From Bradyrhizobium semiaridum (GTDB lineage: Bacteria > Pseudomonadota > Alphaproteobacteria > Rhizobiales > Xanthobacteraceae): 64,000 nucleotides of DNA. Where the stretch lies: assembly GCF_020329505.1 (NCBI RefSeq), contig NZ_JAGKJJ010000016.1, positions 1 to 64,000 of the forward strand. Reading direction: 5' to 3'. A program made the translations under genes and the position numbers. The notes beneath the pieces were generated by a model, which worked only from the letters and a program-made list of their open reading frames with translations, ran no database searches and was not told the DNA's origin. Shown piece by piece: positions 44,399 to 52,520 of the stretch (its first letter is position 1; each line of letters starts with the position of its first letter).

Positions 44399-45169
44399 AT
44401 GGCAGGCATTCTCGACGGCAAGGCGGCACTGGTGACGGGCGGCGGCTCCGGCATCGGCCGGGCGACGGCGATTGCGATGGCGCGTGAAGGCGCACGCGTC
44501 GCGGTGTCCGACCTCTCGCAGGACGGCATCGAGGAGACGGTCGCCTTGATCAACGCGGCCGGCGGGCAGTCGATCGCGATCCAGGGCGATGTCACCGATG
44601 AGGCTGCTGTCGCCAGCATGGTGGCGCGCACGGTCTCGGCGTTCGGCCGCATCGATTGCGCGTTCAACAATGCCGGCGTGGCCGGGCGCTCGGTCGGCCC
44701 GCCCGGCCAGCGCATTCATGAACTGACGCAGGCCACCGTGGCGAAGATGTTCTCGGTGAATCTGATGGGCGTGTTCCTGTGCCTGAAATACGAGATCGCG
44801 CAGATGCTCAAGCAGGGTGGCGGCGGCGCGATCGTCAACACGGCCTCGATCGCCGGGCTGATCGGCCTCGCGACGTCTGGCCACTATGTCGCGACCAAGC
44901 ACGGTGTCGTCGGGCTGACCAAATCAGCCGCGATCGAATATGCCCAGGACGGCATCCGCGTGAATTGCGTCAATCCCGGCTACATCAAGACGCCGATGAC
45001 CAAGGAGACGATGGACGAACGCTACGACGAGATCATGGCCAAGGTGCCGGTGCGTCGGCTGGGTGTGCCGGAGGAAATCGCGGAAGCCGTGGTCTGGATG
45101 TGCTCGGAGAAGGCGTCGTTCATGACGGGCGCATCGCATGTAATCGACGGCGGCTACAGCGCCGCCTGA
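44399..45169 (+). CDS. Short-chain dehydrogenase/reductase
   Basis: A 256-residue classical SDR. The nucleotide site is TGGGSGIG (13-20), the NNAG motif follows at about 90-93, and the catalytic Ser150, Tyr163 and Lys167 lie in NTASIAGLIGLATSGHYVATKHG. Asp at 38 in VAVSDLS suggests NAD preference. The C-terminus FMTGASHVIDGGYSAA is standard. It starts 20 bases after the ThDP enzyme with an AGGAAAG site, so it is likely to process the aldehyde or alcohol product of that enzyme; that pairing is inference. Confidence 0.92.
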   Translation: MAGILDGKAALVTGGGSGIGRATAIAMAREGARVAVSDLSQDGIEETVALINAAGGQSIAIQGDVTDEAAVASMVARTVSAFGRIDCAFNNAGVAGRSVGPPGQRIHELTQATVAKMFSVNLMGVFLCLKYEIAQMLKQGGGGAIVNTASIAGLIGLATSGHYVATKHGVVGLTKSAAIEYAQDGIRVNCVNPGYIKTPMTKETMDERYDEIMAKVPVRRLGVPEEIAEAVVWMCSEKASFMTGASHVIDGGYSAA

Positions 45170-45370
45170 CGCCTTCAGGACACCGCAGCAGTTCGGCCCG
45201 GCCCGGCTGACCGCAGGGCTCGCCGTCCAGTCGTCCTCCTTGTCCCGCGCGGATATTCCCGTCCGCTTGCACGAGCTCGGGTCCACCTGTGGCCACGAGG
45301 ACACAACTGCGGTTTTTCGGTCGCAGCGGCCTTATTTTGGGGCGTGTAATCACGTGAAGTGAAACGACCG

Positions 45371-46333
45371 ATGACGAAATGGATCGACGAGTTCCGGCAG
45401 TGTTGGCAGGGCAATGCCCAGCCATCGCTGCTGCTTGCGACCGGCTTCGCGGTGTTCTGTCTCGTTTTGGCCACGGCCGCGCGGTTCGGGCTCGCCCAGA
45501 TCCGGCCGGATGTGTTCTTCACGCCGTATTTTCCGGCGGTGTTCTTTGCCACCGCGTTCGGCGGCTTCCGGATCGGGATCGCCACCGCTCTGGCGAGCGG
45601 CCTGCTCGGCGTGGTCATCAATTTCTCAAGCGCGACCGTCGATCCGGCGCGCTTTGCGCTGCTGATGATCTTCTGGGTGGTGTGCGGCATCGCGATCTGG
45701 GGCGTCGAGCATTATCGCTCCCTGGTCGCCCAGCAGCGCGAGATCTCGCGGCGGTTGACCGACGAGGAGCAGTACCGCAAGCTCCTGATCGATGAGCTGC
45801 AGCACCGCCTCAAGAACAAATCCTCGACCATTCATGCCGTGCTGCACCAGGCGCTGCAGGACCGGCCCGATGTCTGGCAGCGCATCGACCACCGCATCCG
45901 CGCGCTGTCGGCGACCGACGATCTGATCGCACGGGTCGACGGCTATGGCTGCGATATCAGGGATTTGCTACGCTCGGAGCTCGGCCCCTACGGCCATGTG
46001 CGGTTCAACCTCAACGGCGAGCAACTGTTCCTGCCGGCCAAGCTCGCGGTCTCGCTGGCGTTGATCTTCCACGAGCTCGCCACCAATGCCGGAAAATACG
46101 GCGCGTTCTCCTCGCCGCGCGGGCTGCTGCAGGTGTCGTGGACGGTGGCCGACGGCCGTCTCACCGTGATCTGGGACGAGACCGAAGGACCGGCGGTCGA
46201 GACGGTCGGCGAGGCCGGCTTCGGCACCAAGCTCTTGAAATCGGTGCTGCGCCCGTTCGACGGCAAGACCGAGATCAGCTACCTGAAGACCGGCGTTCAC
46301 TGCACCATGCAGTGCAAGATTCCGAGCGACTAA
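45371..46333 (+). CDS. HWE-type sensor histidine kinase with DUF4118 membrane domain
   Basis: A 320-residue sensor kinase. Residues 18-115 hold four membrane helices of the DUF4118 type (FGLAQIRPDVFFTPYFPAVFFATAFGG). The phospho-acceptor His145 is in DELQHRLKNKSSTIHAVL, the HWE/HisKA_2 form, and the ATP domain has FHELATNAGKYGAFSS and a later EAGFGTKLLKSVL. No response regulator is adjacent. Start set at the ATG at 45371; a GTG four codons upstream is an alternative. HWE kinases often feed general stress or light responses in alphaproteobacteria; the signal here is unknown. Confidence 0.9.
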   Translation: MTKWIDEFRQCWQGNAQPSLLLATGFAVFCLVLATAARFGLAQIRPDVFFTPYFPAVFFATAFGGFRIGIATALASGLLGVVINFSSATVDPARFALLMIFWVVCGIAIWGVEHYRSLVAQQREISRRLTDEEQYRKLLIDELQHRLKNKSSTIHAVLHQALQDRPDVWQRIDHRIRALSATDDLIARVDGYGCDIRDLLRSELGPYGHVRFNLNGEQLFLPAKLAVSLALIFHELATNAGKYGAFSSPRGLLQVSWTVADGRLTVIWDETEGPAVETVGEAGFGTKLLKSVLRPFDGKTEISYLKTGVHCTMQCKIPSD

Positions 46334-46346
46334 AGCGCGATGTTTG

Positions 46347-46393
46347 CGCATGATCTTTTCGGAAAACCGCTTCGCACGTTTCCGGATCATGCG
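46347..46393. repeat. Dispersed palindromic repeat, family C, copy 3
   Basis: CGCATGATCTTTTCGGAAAA and the far arm CGTTTCCGGATCATGCG; the middle differs from copies 1 and 2 (CCGCTTCGCA). It follows the HWE kinase stop. Confidence 0.83.
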
Positions 46394-46577
46394 TAAGCAC
46401 GCCGATCGCAACCGCGTGAAACGCAATCGCTTTCGAAAGCGCGGCTGCCCCATATTGATATTCTATTAATGACGATTGCCGCGACCGCCTGGGAAAGTCG
46501 CCGCCACCGCATTGTGTCACGGTTTTTCGCAGCTCTGCTTAACCAAAACTACAACGGACTTTGCCAAGCTTTGGCGC

Positions 46578-48353
46578 ATGCATCATCCCACCAAAAACGA
46601 TTTGCAGCCCGACGCTTTGGCAGCCGGCCACGTCGGCAATTTCAGCAATGAATTGCGTATCCTGCGCGACCTCCTCCATCTGCTGCCTGCCGGCGTCACC
46701 GTGCAGGACGAGCGCGGCGAATTCATCCTGGTGAACGAAGCGGCCACGGCGCAATTGCAGCTCGCCGCCAATGCCGGTTCGCCGTCTTCGCCTGCCGACG
46801 ACCGCCATGCGGCCTGCCTGGAACTGCTGCGCAACGGCCGCCCGGTGGTGCTCGAGGAGGCGCTGATCAGCGGCGCATCGCGGCACGTGTTCCTCACCTC
46901 GCACCGCCCGGTGCAGATCGGCGGACGCAACCTCTTGATCTCGACCTCGACCGACATCAGCGAGCAGAAGGCGTTCGAGGACCAGCTGTTCCGCTCCGCC
47001 TATTACGACGAGCTGACCGGCCTGCCGAGCCGCCGCGTGATCGAGCACCGGGTCAACAGCCTGATCCGCGACGACCCCCACGGTCATTTCGCGCTCGCCT
47101 TCCTCGACGTCGACAATTTCAAGCACATCAACGACTATTACGGCCATGCGATCGGCGACGCGCTGCTGGTCGAATTGTCGAAGCGGCTCGGCCTCGCCTT
47201 GCGCGACACCGACATGCTGTCGCGCATCTCCGGCGACGAGTTCCTGCTGCTGCTGAGCCCGATCAGCAACGACCGCGAGGTCTCCGAGTTCATCCACGTC
47301 ATGCAGGAGCGGCTGAAGGCGCCGTTCTTCATCGAGGACTCCGAGACCTTCGCCTCGACCTCGATCGGCGTCAGCCTGTATCCCGGGCACGGCAACAATT
47401 ACGAGGCGCTGCGGCAGAACGCGGACATCGCGATGTACCGCGTCAAGAACAACGGCAAGGGCTCGACCGCGTTCTTCGACACCAGCATGGAACGCGAGGC
47501 ACTGGCGCGAATGAAGATCGAGCAGTCGCTGCGGCTGGCGATCCTGGAGAAGCGCTTCTGCTGCGCGTTCCAGGCCAAGGTCGATATCCGCACCCAGGAG
47601 GTCAAGGGCATCGAGGCCTTGGTACGGCTGCGCGACGACGAGGGCGTGATCCAGGCGCCCGGCACCTTCATCAACCTCGCCGTCGAGCTCGGGCTGATCG
47701 ACGAGCTGACGTTCCTGGTGCTGGCGGAGATCGTGAAATCGATCGACCTGATCAACGACACGTTCGGCCCGAACGCGACGATCAGCATCAATGTCGCGGC
47801 CAAGCAGGCCGCCAACCTCGAATTCATGCGCCCGTTCGCGCGTGCGCTGGAGGAGACCGGCTTTCCGAAGCGCTTCATGATCGAGGTGACCGAGGACGCG
47901 TTCATCACCAAATCGCACTTCCAGGACGAGATCCTGCCAATCCTGCGCGGCATCGGCGTCGGCATCTCGATCGACGATTTCGGCATCGGCTATTCGTCAC
48001 TGTCGGCGCTCGCCGACATCACCGCCGACGAGATCAAGATCGACCGCTCCTTCATCACCGACATCCACAAGCGGCCACGCAGCCAGGGCATCCTGCGCGC
48101 GATCGAATCGCTGAGCGAGGCACTCGGCATGACCGTGATCGCCGAGGGAATCGAATCCTACGAGGAGCTCGCCTATCTGCAGGCGGCGACCAAGATCCGC
48201 TACGCCCAGGGCTATTACTTTGCCAAGCCGATCTTCCTCGAAGACCTGCGGCCCGCGACCCCGCTGATCAGCGAGACGCGCGCCAGTCTCGCGGCCCGCC
48301 CGGCCCAGGAAAGCCGCCAGAGCTATTCCCGCGCCAGCGGTTTCCGCCGCTAA
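46578..48353 (+). CDS. GGDEF-EAL protein (cyclic-di-GMP turnover)
   Basis: A 591-residue cytoplasmic protein with, in order, a PAS-like sensor (about 25-135), a GGDEF domain and an EAL domain. The active-site loop reads RISGDEF (218-222 SGDEF), a tolerated variant of GGDEF, with DVDNFKHINDYYGH upstream. The EAL domain looks catalytically complete: GIEALVRLRDD (Glu346), SINVAAKQ, EVTEDAF, IDDFGIGYSS, EIKIDRSFI, IAEGIES and QGYYFAKP. It may therefore act mainly as a phosphodiesterase. Start taken at the ATG at 46578 because upstream codons lack domain similarity; there is no strong ribosome site. Confidence 0.9.
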   Translation: MHHPTKNDLQPDALAAGHVGNFSNELRILRDLLHLLPAGVTVQDERGEFILVNEAATAQLQLAANAGSPSSPADDRHAACLELLRNGRPVVLEEALISGASRHVFLTSHRPVQIGGRNLLISTSTDISEQKAFEDQLFRSAYYDELTGLPSRRVIEHRVNSLIRDDPHGHFALAFLDVDNFKHINDYYGHAIGDALLVELSKRLGLALRDTDMLSRISGDEFLLLLSPISNDREVSEFIHVMQERLKAPFFIEDSETFASTSIGVSLYPGHGNNYEALRQNADIAMYRVKNNGKGSTAFFDTSMEREALARMKIEQSLRLAILEKRFCCAFQAKVDIRTQEVKGIEALVRLRDDEGVIQAPGTFINLAVELGLIDELTFLVLAEIVKSIDLINDTFGPNATISINVAAKQAANLEFMRPFARALEETGFPKRFMIEVTEDAFITKSHFQDEILPILRGIGVGISIDDFGIGYSSLSALADITADEIKIDRSFITDIHKRPRSQGILRAIESLSEALGMTVIAEGIESYEELAYLQAATKIRYAQGYYFAKPIFLEDLRPATPLISETRASLAARPAQESRQSYSRASGFRR

Positions 48354-48382
48354 AGCCACTCCGTCTCGAAACAAGAACGGCG

Positions 48383-48537
48383 GTCCCCCTCACCTCGCCC
48401 CGCCTGCGGGGAGAGGTCGGATCGCATCGCCAGATGTGATCCGGGTGAGGGGAGTTTCCGCGAACGCTCTGGTCGCCGAATACGTGGAAGCAGCCCCTCA
48501 CCCCACCCCTCTCGCCGTAAGAACGGGGGAGAGGAAG
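48383..48537. repeat. Dispersed repeat, family D, copy 2
   Basis: CCCCCTCACCTCGCCCCGCC, CGGGGAGAGGTCGGATCGC, GGGTGAGGGG and then CCCCTCACCCCACCCCTC with CGGGGGAGAGG. It is the inverted relative of the copy between the tandem binding-protein genes. Confidence 0.75.
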
Positions 48538-48853
48538 AAGAGAGAGAGCCGCGCAGCGCTTCTTCTCCGCCCTTTGAGGCGGGGCGCTGCCAAAACATGG
48601 AAAACAACCCCATGCAAAGGAGCCGGCGCAAAGGAGCCGGCGAACGGCTGCCGGCGTTCGGCCCGGTGACAAGGCGACTTGACATGTCGGGCAACTCAGC
48701 GGTAATATTCCATTATTCCGAAATTGCGCAACGGCCCTTGTCCCGCAAATGCGAGGAGAGGCCGGAACACATCGCGAGATGCGCACGCCCTACCGCCCCA
48801 CCGGCCGTCCGCCTATATAGAACCCGGTCCCTGCGGCAGCGAAGGTGTCATCG
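48538..48853 (+). other. Gene-free stretch with a possible dispersed MENNPM element
   Basis: About 316 bases without a supported gene. An ATG at 48597 opens a 94-codon frame beginning MENNPMQRSRRKG that resembles, from memory, a sequence scattered through Bradyrhizobium genomes (AAAACA..GGAAAACAACCCCATGCA, later TTGACATGTCGGGCAA). A direct doublet AAAGGAGCCGGCG occurs at 48615-48641. The end of the frame has shadow-like composition, so I do not call a gene. The last 40 bases form the yccF leader. Confidence 0.35.
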
Positions 48854-49258
48854 ATGCAGCCTGTCTCTATCCTCCTGAACATCCTCTGGATTTTGATCGG
48901 CGGTGCCTGGATGGCGTTCGGCTGGCTGGTGGCCGCTGTGATCATGGCGATCACCATTATCGGCCTGCCCTGGGCGCGCGCCGCCTTCAACATCGCCGCC
49001 TACACGCTGTTGCCGTTCGGCTCGCGCGCGGTACGCCGCGACGAATTGACCGGCCAAAGCGACATCGGCACCGGGCCGCTTGGCCTGATCGGCAATCTGG
49101 TCTGGTTCATCCTCGCCGGCTGGTGGCTCGCGCTCGGCCACCTCATCACCGCGATCCTGCTCGCGGTGACCATCATCGGCCTGCCGTTCGCCTGGGCGCA
49201 TCTCAAGCTCGCCGGCATTGCGCTATGGCCGATCGGCAAGGCGATCGTGCCGGCGTAA
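48854..49258 (+). CDS. YccF-family inner-membrane protein
   Basis: A 134-residue membrane protein made of two homologous YccF repeats: ILWILIGGAWMAFGWLVAAVIMAITIIGLPWARAAFNIA and LVWFILAGWWLALGHLITAILLAVTIIGLPFAWAHLKLA. Each has two helices ending in TIIGLP. The function of the family is unknown. The ATG at 48854 has GAAGG eight bases upstream. It is complete and of normal length. Convergent with the small Cys-rich gene. Confidence 0.9.
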   Translation: MQPVSILLNILWILIGGAWMAFGWLVAAVIMAITIIGLPWARAAFNIAAYTLLPFGSRAVRRDELTGQSDIGTGPLGLIGNLVWFILAGWWLALGHLITAILLAVTIIGLPFAWAHLKLAGIALWPIGKAIVPA

Positions 49259-49281
49259 CGCGCCGGCGCCGTCCGTAAAAT

Positions 49282-49551
49282 CTAGAGCCAGTCCTTCGTC
49301 GTCTGGGAGCACGCCCTGTAGTCGCGCCGCCAGGTGAAGCCACGGCCGCCGCAGGGCGGTCGGGGGCGCGAGGTGGCCGGGCATTCGTTGCGCACGCGCG
49401 CGCCGGTGCCCCAGCCGTCGATCACGCAGGCGCCCGCGACGGTAGCGTGACAGCCGACACCGCAGCCGTCCGCGGCATAGGCCGGGCTCAAGCCAAGCCA
49501 TCCAACTGCAGTCAGAAACGCGAGCAGGGATAATTTCACGATGTCCTCCAT
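49282..49551 (-). CDS. Small secreted Cys-rich protein
   Basis: An 89-residue protein with a Sec signal (MEDIVKLSLLAFLTAVGWLGLSPAYA) and a 63-residue mature part starting ADGCGVGCHATVAGACVIDGWG. The mature part has six cysteines, enough for three disulfides, and several Gly-x-Gly and Arg-rich turns (PRPPCGGRGFTWRRD). The GCGxGC opening recalls small rhizobial exported proteins, but I do not recognise a family. The start is the ATG at 49549-49551; a longer frame adds 20 hydrophilic codons before the signal. Function unknown. Confidence 0.7.
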   Translation of the reverse strand: MEDIVKLSLLAFLTAVGWLGLSPAYAADGCGVGCHATVAGACVIDGWGTGARVRNECPATSRPRPPCGGRGFTWRRDYRACSQTTKDWL

Positions 49552-49661
49552 CGGGCTGTCGTCTCGCTTCCGTACCCCCACATCATGGACGGGATCGATG
49601 AAACCTGCCACCGGATCCGGATCACATCCTTGCGCGCTTGCGCCGCGCGCCCGGGTCGTGT

Positions 49662-50741
49662 TCAGGCCACGAGCCGCCCGCGGTTGTTGGCGGCGAGGAT
49701 CGGGCGGATCAGCCGGCCGAAGCGCTCGGCTTCCTCGTCATGCAGATAACCGGACAGGCAGAAGGAGTGGCAGCCGGCGTCGATGAATTGCTGCAGCGTG
49801 GCGGCGCATTGTTCGGGATTGCCGACCACCGCGATGCCCGCGCCGGGCCGCACCTTGGTGATGCCGGTCCACAGATGCGGCATCAGGAGATCGCCATAGT
49901 CGCGGGCAAGCTGCTGCACGCGCTGATTGGCCTCCGAGCGGGTGTAGAGAGTCTTGATCTCCTGCTTCTGCCGCTCGGTGGCGTGGCGCACCAGTTGCTC
50001 CGCCGCCTCCCAGGCATCCGCCTCGTTCTCGCGGCAGATCACCTGCAGCCGCATGCCGAAGCCGATCGCGTCCTCGCGGTCGTGGAGCCGCGCCAGTTGC
50101 CTGATCTCGGCGATGTTCTGCGCGATGCGCTCCGGCAGGTCGCCCCAGAACAGATGCACGTCGGAATGTTTTGCCGACAGCTCCCAGGCCTGCCGCGATC
50201 CGCCGCCGAGATAGAATTTTGGAAACGGCTGCTGCAGCGGCCGCGGCCTGATATGCGCACCAGAGATGGTGTGGAATTTGCCCGCGAAATGCAGCGGGCC
50301 GCGCGTGGTCCACAGCGCCTTTAGGATCGAGACCTCCTCCTCCATCAGCGCGTAACGCTCTTCCTTGGGCTGGCGGACACCCTCGGCCTCGACCTCGCTC
50401 TCGTTCTGGCCGGCGATCAGGTTGATGCAGATGCGGCCGCCGGACATCTGGTCGAAGGTCGAGATCATCTTGGCCAGCAGCACCGGATTGATGTAGCCCG
50501 GCCGCGCCGCGATCAGCGGCTTGATCCGCTGCGAGCGCGCCGCCATGAACGCGCCGGTGATCCAGGCCTCCCAGCAGACCGAACCGACCGGGATCAGCAG
50601 ATAGTCGAAGCCGGCATCCTCAGCGGCCTGGACCACGCGCTCACAGAGTTCCGGCGAGCCCGCGACCTGCGCCTCCATCAGCCCATAGGCCGTGGTGTCG
50701 CCATGCGTGGGCAGATACCAGCCGAATTCCAGCGGACGCAT
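49662..50741 (-). CDS. ssuD: FMNH2-dependent alkanesulfonate monooxygenase-like (SsuD type)
   Basis: A 359-residue luciferase-fold monooxygenase. LEFGWYLPTHGDTTAYG, GFDYLLIPVGSVCWEAWITGAFMAARSQRIKPLIAARPGYINPVLLAKMISTFDQMSGGRICINLIAG and YLGGGSRQAWELSAKHSDVHLFWGD are the conserved stretches of the SsuD/SfnG branch. The enzyme would release sulfite from organosulfonates with reduced flavin supplied by SsuE, which is not seen here. The ATG at 50739-50741 follows GAGGGAG. The matching importer genes (ssuABC) are 40 kb away in this window. A related desulfonating enzyme such as SfnG cannot be excluded. Confidence 0.82.
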   Translation of the reverse strand: MRPLEFGWYLPTHGDTTAYGLMEAQVAGSPELCERVVQAAEDAGFDYLLIPVGSVCWEAWITGAFMAARSQRIKPLIAARPGYINPVLLAKMISTFDQMSGGRICINLIAGQNESEVEAEGVRQPKEERYALMEEEVSILKALWTTRGPLHFAGKFHTISGAHIRPRPLQQPFPKFYLGGGSRQAWELSAKHSDVHLFWGDLPERIAQNIAEIRQLARLHDREDAIGFGMRLQVICRENEADAWEAAEQLVRHATERQKQEIKTLYTRSEANQRVQQLARDYGDLLMPHLWTGITKVRPGAGIAVVGNPEQCAATLQQFIDAGCHSFCLSGYLHDEEAERFGRLIRPILAANNRGRLVA

Positions 50742-50830
50742 CAACAAACTCCCTCGAAAGACGGCCTTTTTGTACAGCCCGTGATATTGGCGCCGACAGT
50801 CTACAGCCTGCGGCCGGCCGGACAACGCCG

Positions 50831-50859
50831 TTGCCGACGCGGGACCAATCAGCTAAATG
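50831..50859 (+). promoter_or_regulatory. Candidate promoter of tRNA-Arg
   Basis: TTGCCG and TAAATG separated by exactly 17 bases, ending 11 bases before the first base of the tRNA, the usual distance for a short leader. Confidence 0.5.
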
Positions 50860-50870
50860 ATGCCCTGCAC

Positions 50871-50947
50871 GCACCCGTAGCTCAGCTGGATAGAGCGTTG
50901 CCCTCCGAAGGCAAAGGTCACACGTTCGAATCGTGTCGGGTGCGCCA
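50871..50947 (+). tRNA. tRNA-Arg, anticodon CCG
   Basis: The cloverleaf is readable: acceptor GCACCCG/CGGGTGC, D arm GCTC..GAGC, anticodon stem TTGCC/GGCAA with loop CTCCGAA (anticodon CCG, reading CGG), T arm ACACG/CGTGT with loop TTCGAAT, discriminator G and encoded CCA at 50945-50947. It reads Arg codon CGG, common in this GC-rich DNA. Confidence 0.96.
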
Positions 50948-51043
50948 CTTTCTTCAGCCCGGATTCATTGGTCGACCCAGCTCCACGCCGCCAGCTTTCG
51001 CTGCCGACCATTCGCTGTCTTTTCATATTTCGGATCACTGCGG

Positions 51044-51865
51044 TCACTCAGGCAGGTGCCGCGCCAGGTTCAAATTCCTCGCCTTGTCCAGGTTGCGGGC
51101 CTTTTCCAGCATCGCTGCGCCTGGAAGGAGGGCCGAGGCGAGGTCGGCCTCGGTGAGATCGGCGCCGGCGAGATTGGTGCTGGACAAGTCGGCTCCCGAC
51201 AGGTCGGCGCGGCTCATATCGCAGTTCGCCAGATTGGCCTGCTGCAACTGCGCGAACCCGAGATCGGCGCGCGCGAGATTGGCGCCGGCCAGATCGGCGC
51301 CCCTGAGATCGGCGGATTTGAGCACGCCACGCATCAAGCCCATCGATTGGTTGCGCATGTCGGCGCTCAAATCGGCGCCGGCGAGTCTGGCCCCGACCAG
51401 GCTGGCACCGGAAAGGTCCGCAGTGATGCGCGCGCCGCTCAAATCGGTGCCGCCAAGCCTGGCGCGCTGCATCTGCGTGCCGAGCAGCGATGCCTTGACG
51501 AGAGACGCCCCGGTCAAATCCGCGTCGATCAGCCAGGCCTGGTTGAGGACAGCGCGATCGAAGCGCGCGCCTTTCAGGCTGGCGCGGTTGAGCTTGACGA
51601 GGCGCAGATTGCCGCCGGAGAAGTCGAGCCCCGAGAGATCGAGCCGCGACAGCCGCCTCTCCTGCAAATCCGCAGAGCTCTGGCCCGCGGCGTCTCGAGG
51701 CGCCGCCTTGAGCAGCGTCTCGACCTCGGCCCGCGTCATCTCGGCTGTCGACATGTCGGGGCTGTTGAGGTCGACGTCGCGCAGCATGTCCTGCGACACG
51801 GCGTCGATCGGACAAACCAGCAGCGCCGTCGTCAACACCAGAGCAAATGCGAGACGAAACAGCAT
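51044..51865 (-). CDS. Secreted pentapeptide-repeat protein
   Basis: A 273-residue protein with a Sec signal (MLFRLAFALVLTTALLVCPIDAVS) followed, from about residue 70, by pentapeptide repeats of the A(D/N)LxX type: LSGLDFSGGNLRLVKLNRASLKGARFDRA, then ADLRGADLAGANLARADLGFAQL and ADLSGADLSSTNLAGADLTEADL. They predict a right-handed quadrilateral beta helix. The segment at 40-65 is non-repetitive and may cap the helix. Secretion separates it from cytoplasmic gyrase-mimicking members. Function unknown. A hydrophobic-to-Lys/Arg change at the end (NLDKARNLNLARH) closes the repeat. Confidence 0.85.
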   Translation of the reverse strand: MLFRLAFALVLTTALLVCPIDAVSQDMLRDVDLNSPDMSTAEMTRAEVETLLKAAPRDAAGQSSADLQERRLSRLDLSGLDFSGGNLRLVKLNRASLKGARFDRAVLNQAWLIDADLTGASLVKASLLGTQMQRARLGGTDLSGARITADLSGASLVGARLAGADLSADMRNQSMGLMRGVLKSADLRGADLAGANLARADLGFAQLQQANLANCDMSRADLSGADLSSTNLAGADLTEADLASALLPGAAMLEKARNLDKARNLNLARHLPE

Positions 51866-52090
51866 CGCTGTCTCTCCGCTTTCCAGCCACCCGGCACGGA
51901 CTGTTGCAGTCTTCGGGTTGGTCGCACCGTCACGTCAGCCGGCTGAGATGCGCCTTCGGGCCACGCGGAGTATGAAACCTGATCGCGGTCTTCGCAATGC
52001 GCGTGATCGCCGCGTCCGCGGAAAGCGCGGCCTCACTCCAGCCGGCTTGCGCCGAGCCGGCGCTCGCCGGCGCGCTCAACGGAAGCAGGA

Positions 52091-52372
52091 TCAGGCCGCC
52101 AGCGCGTGCTGCAGCGCGACCGCCTGTTCGCGGTTCTGGAACGCGATCGCGGTGTGGGTGTAGTCGTCCGAAGTCTGCGAGCGGGCGATCTGGTCGAGGA
52201 CGTCATGTCCCTTGATCACGTGCAGGTCCGTACCGCTGTTCGACGGGAAGATACCGACGACGACATCATACGCCGTGACGATCGCTCTAAGTGCGCTGGC
52301 CTTGTCGTCAGACGCTTCGATGAAGATACGAACGTCGGCTGCGAGATCCCGCAGTTCGTCAAAATCGATCAC
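52091..52372 (-). CDS. Small conserved-looking cytoplasmic protein, unknown
   Basis: A 93-residue acidic protein, MIDFDELRDLAADVRIFIEASDDKASALRAIVTAYDVVVG, ending NREQAVALQHALAA. Start is taken as the GTG at 52370-52372, with GGAG seven bases upstream; a TTG six codons earlier has no site. No family recognised and no membrane or signal segment. It has normal codon use and an ordered alpha/beta pattern, which makes a real gene likely. It lies between the pentapeptide and Gre genes on the same strand, with gaps of 225 and 148 bases. Confidence 0.6.
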   Translation of the reverse strand: MIDFDELRDLAADVRIFIEASDDKASALRAIVTAYDVVVGIFPSNSGTDLHVIKGHDVLDQIARSQTSDDYTHTAIAFQNREQAVALQHALAA

Positions 52373-52520
52373 TTGATTACTCCAACGCAACTAACTGGCT
52401 GGAGTCTAGCGCCAACGTGCTTACCGAAAGATAAAGGAACCGGCTGGCGACGCGCCGGAATGCGCGGCGCGGATCACGTGCGCGGCACTGTGGACGGCCT
52501 GCAACACACCGGCAAAGCCT

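Noticed and set aside
45308..45327. CTGCG...CGCAG hairpin upstream of the HWE kinase
   Set aside because: Only a five-base stem with a ten-base loop; too weak to call.
50871..50947. tRNA-Arg as an integration site for an element
   Set aside because: No integrase gene and no visible direct repeat of the tRNA 3' end in the window.
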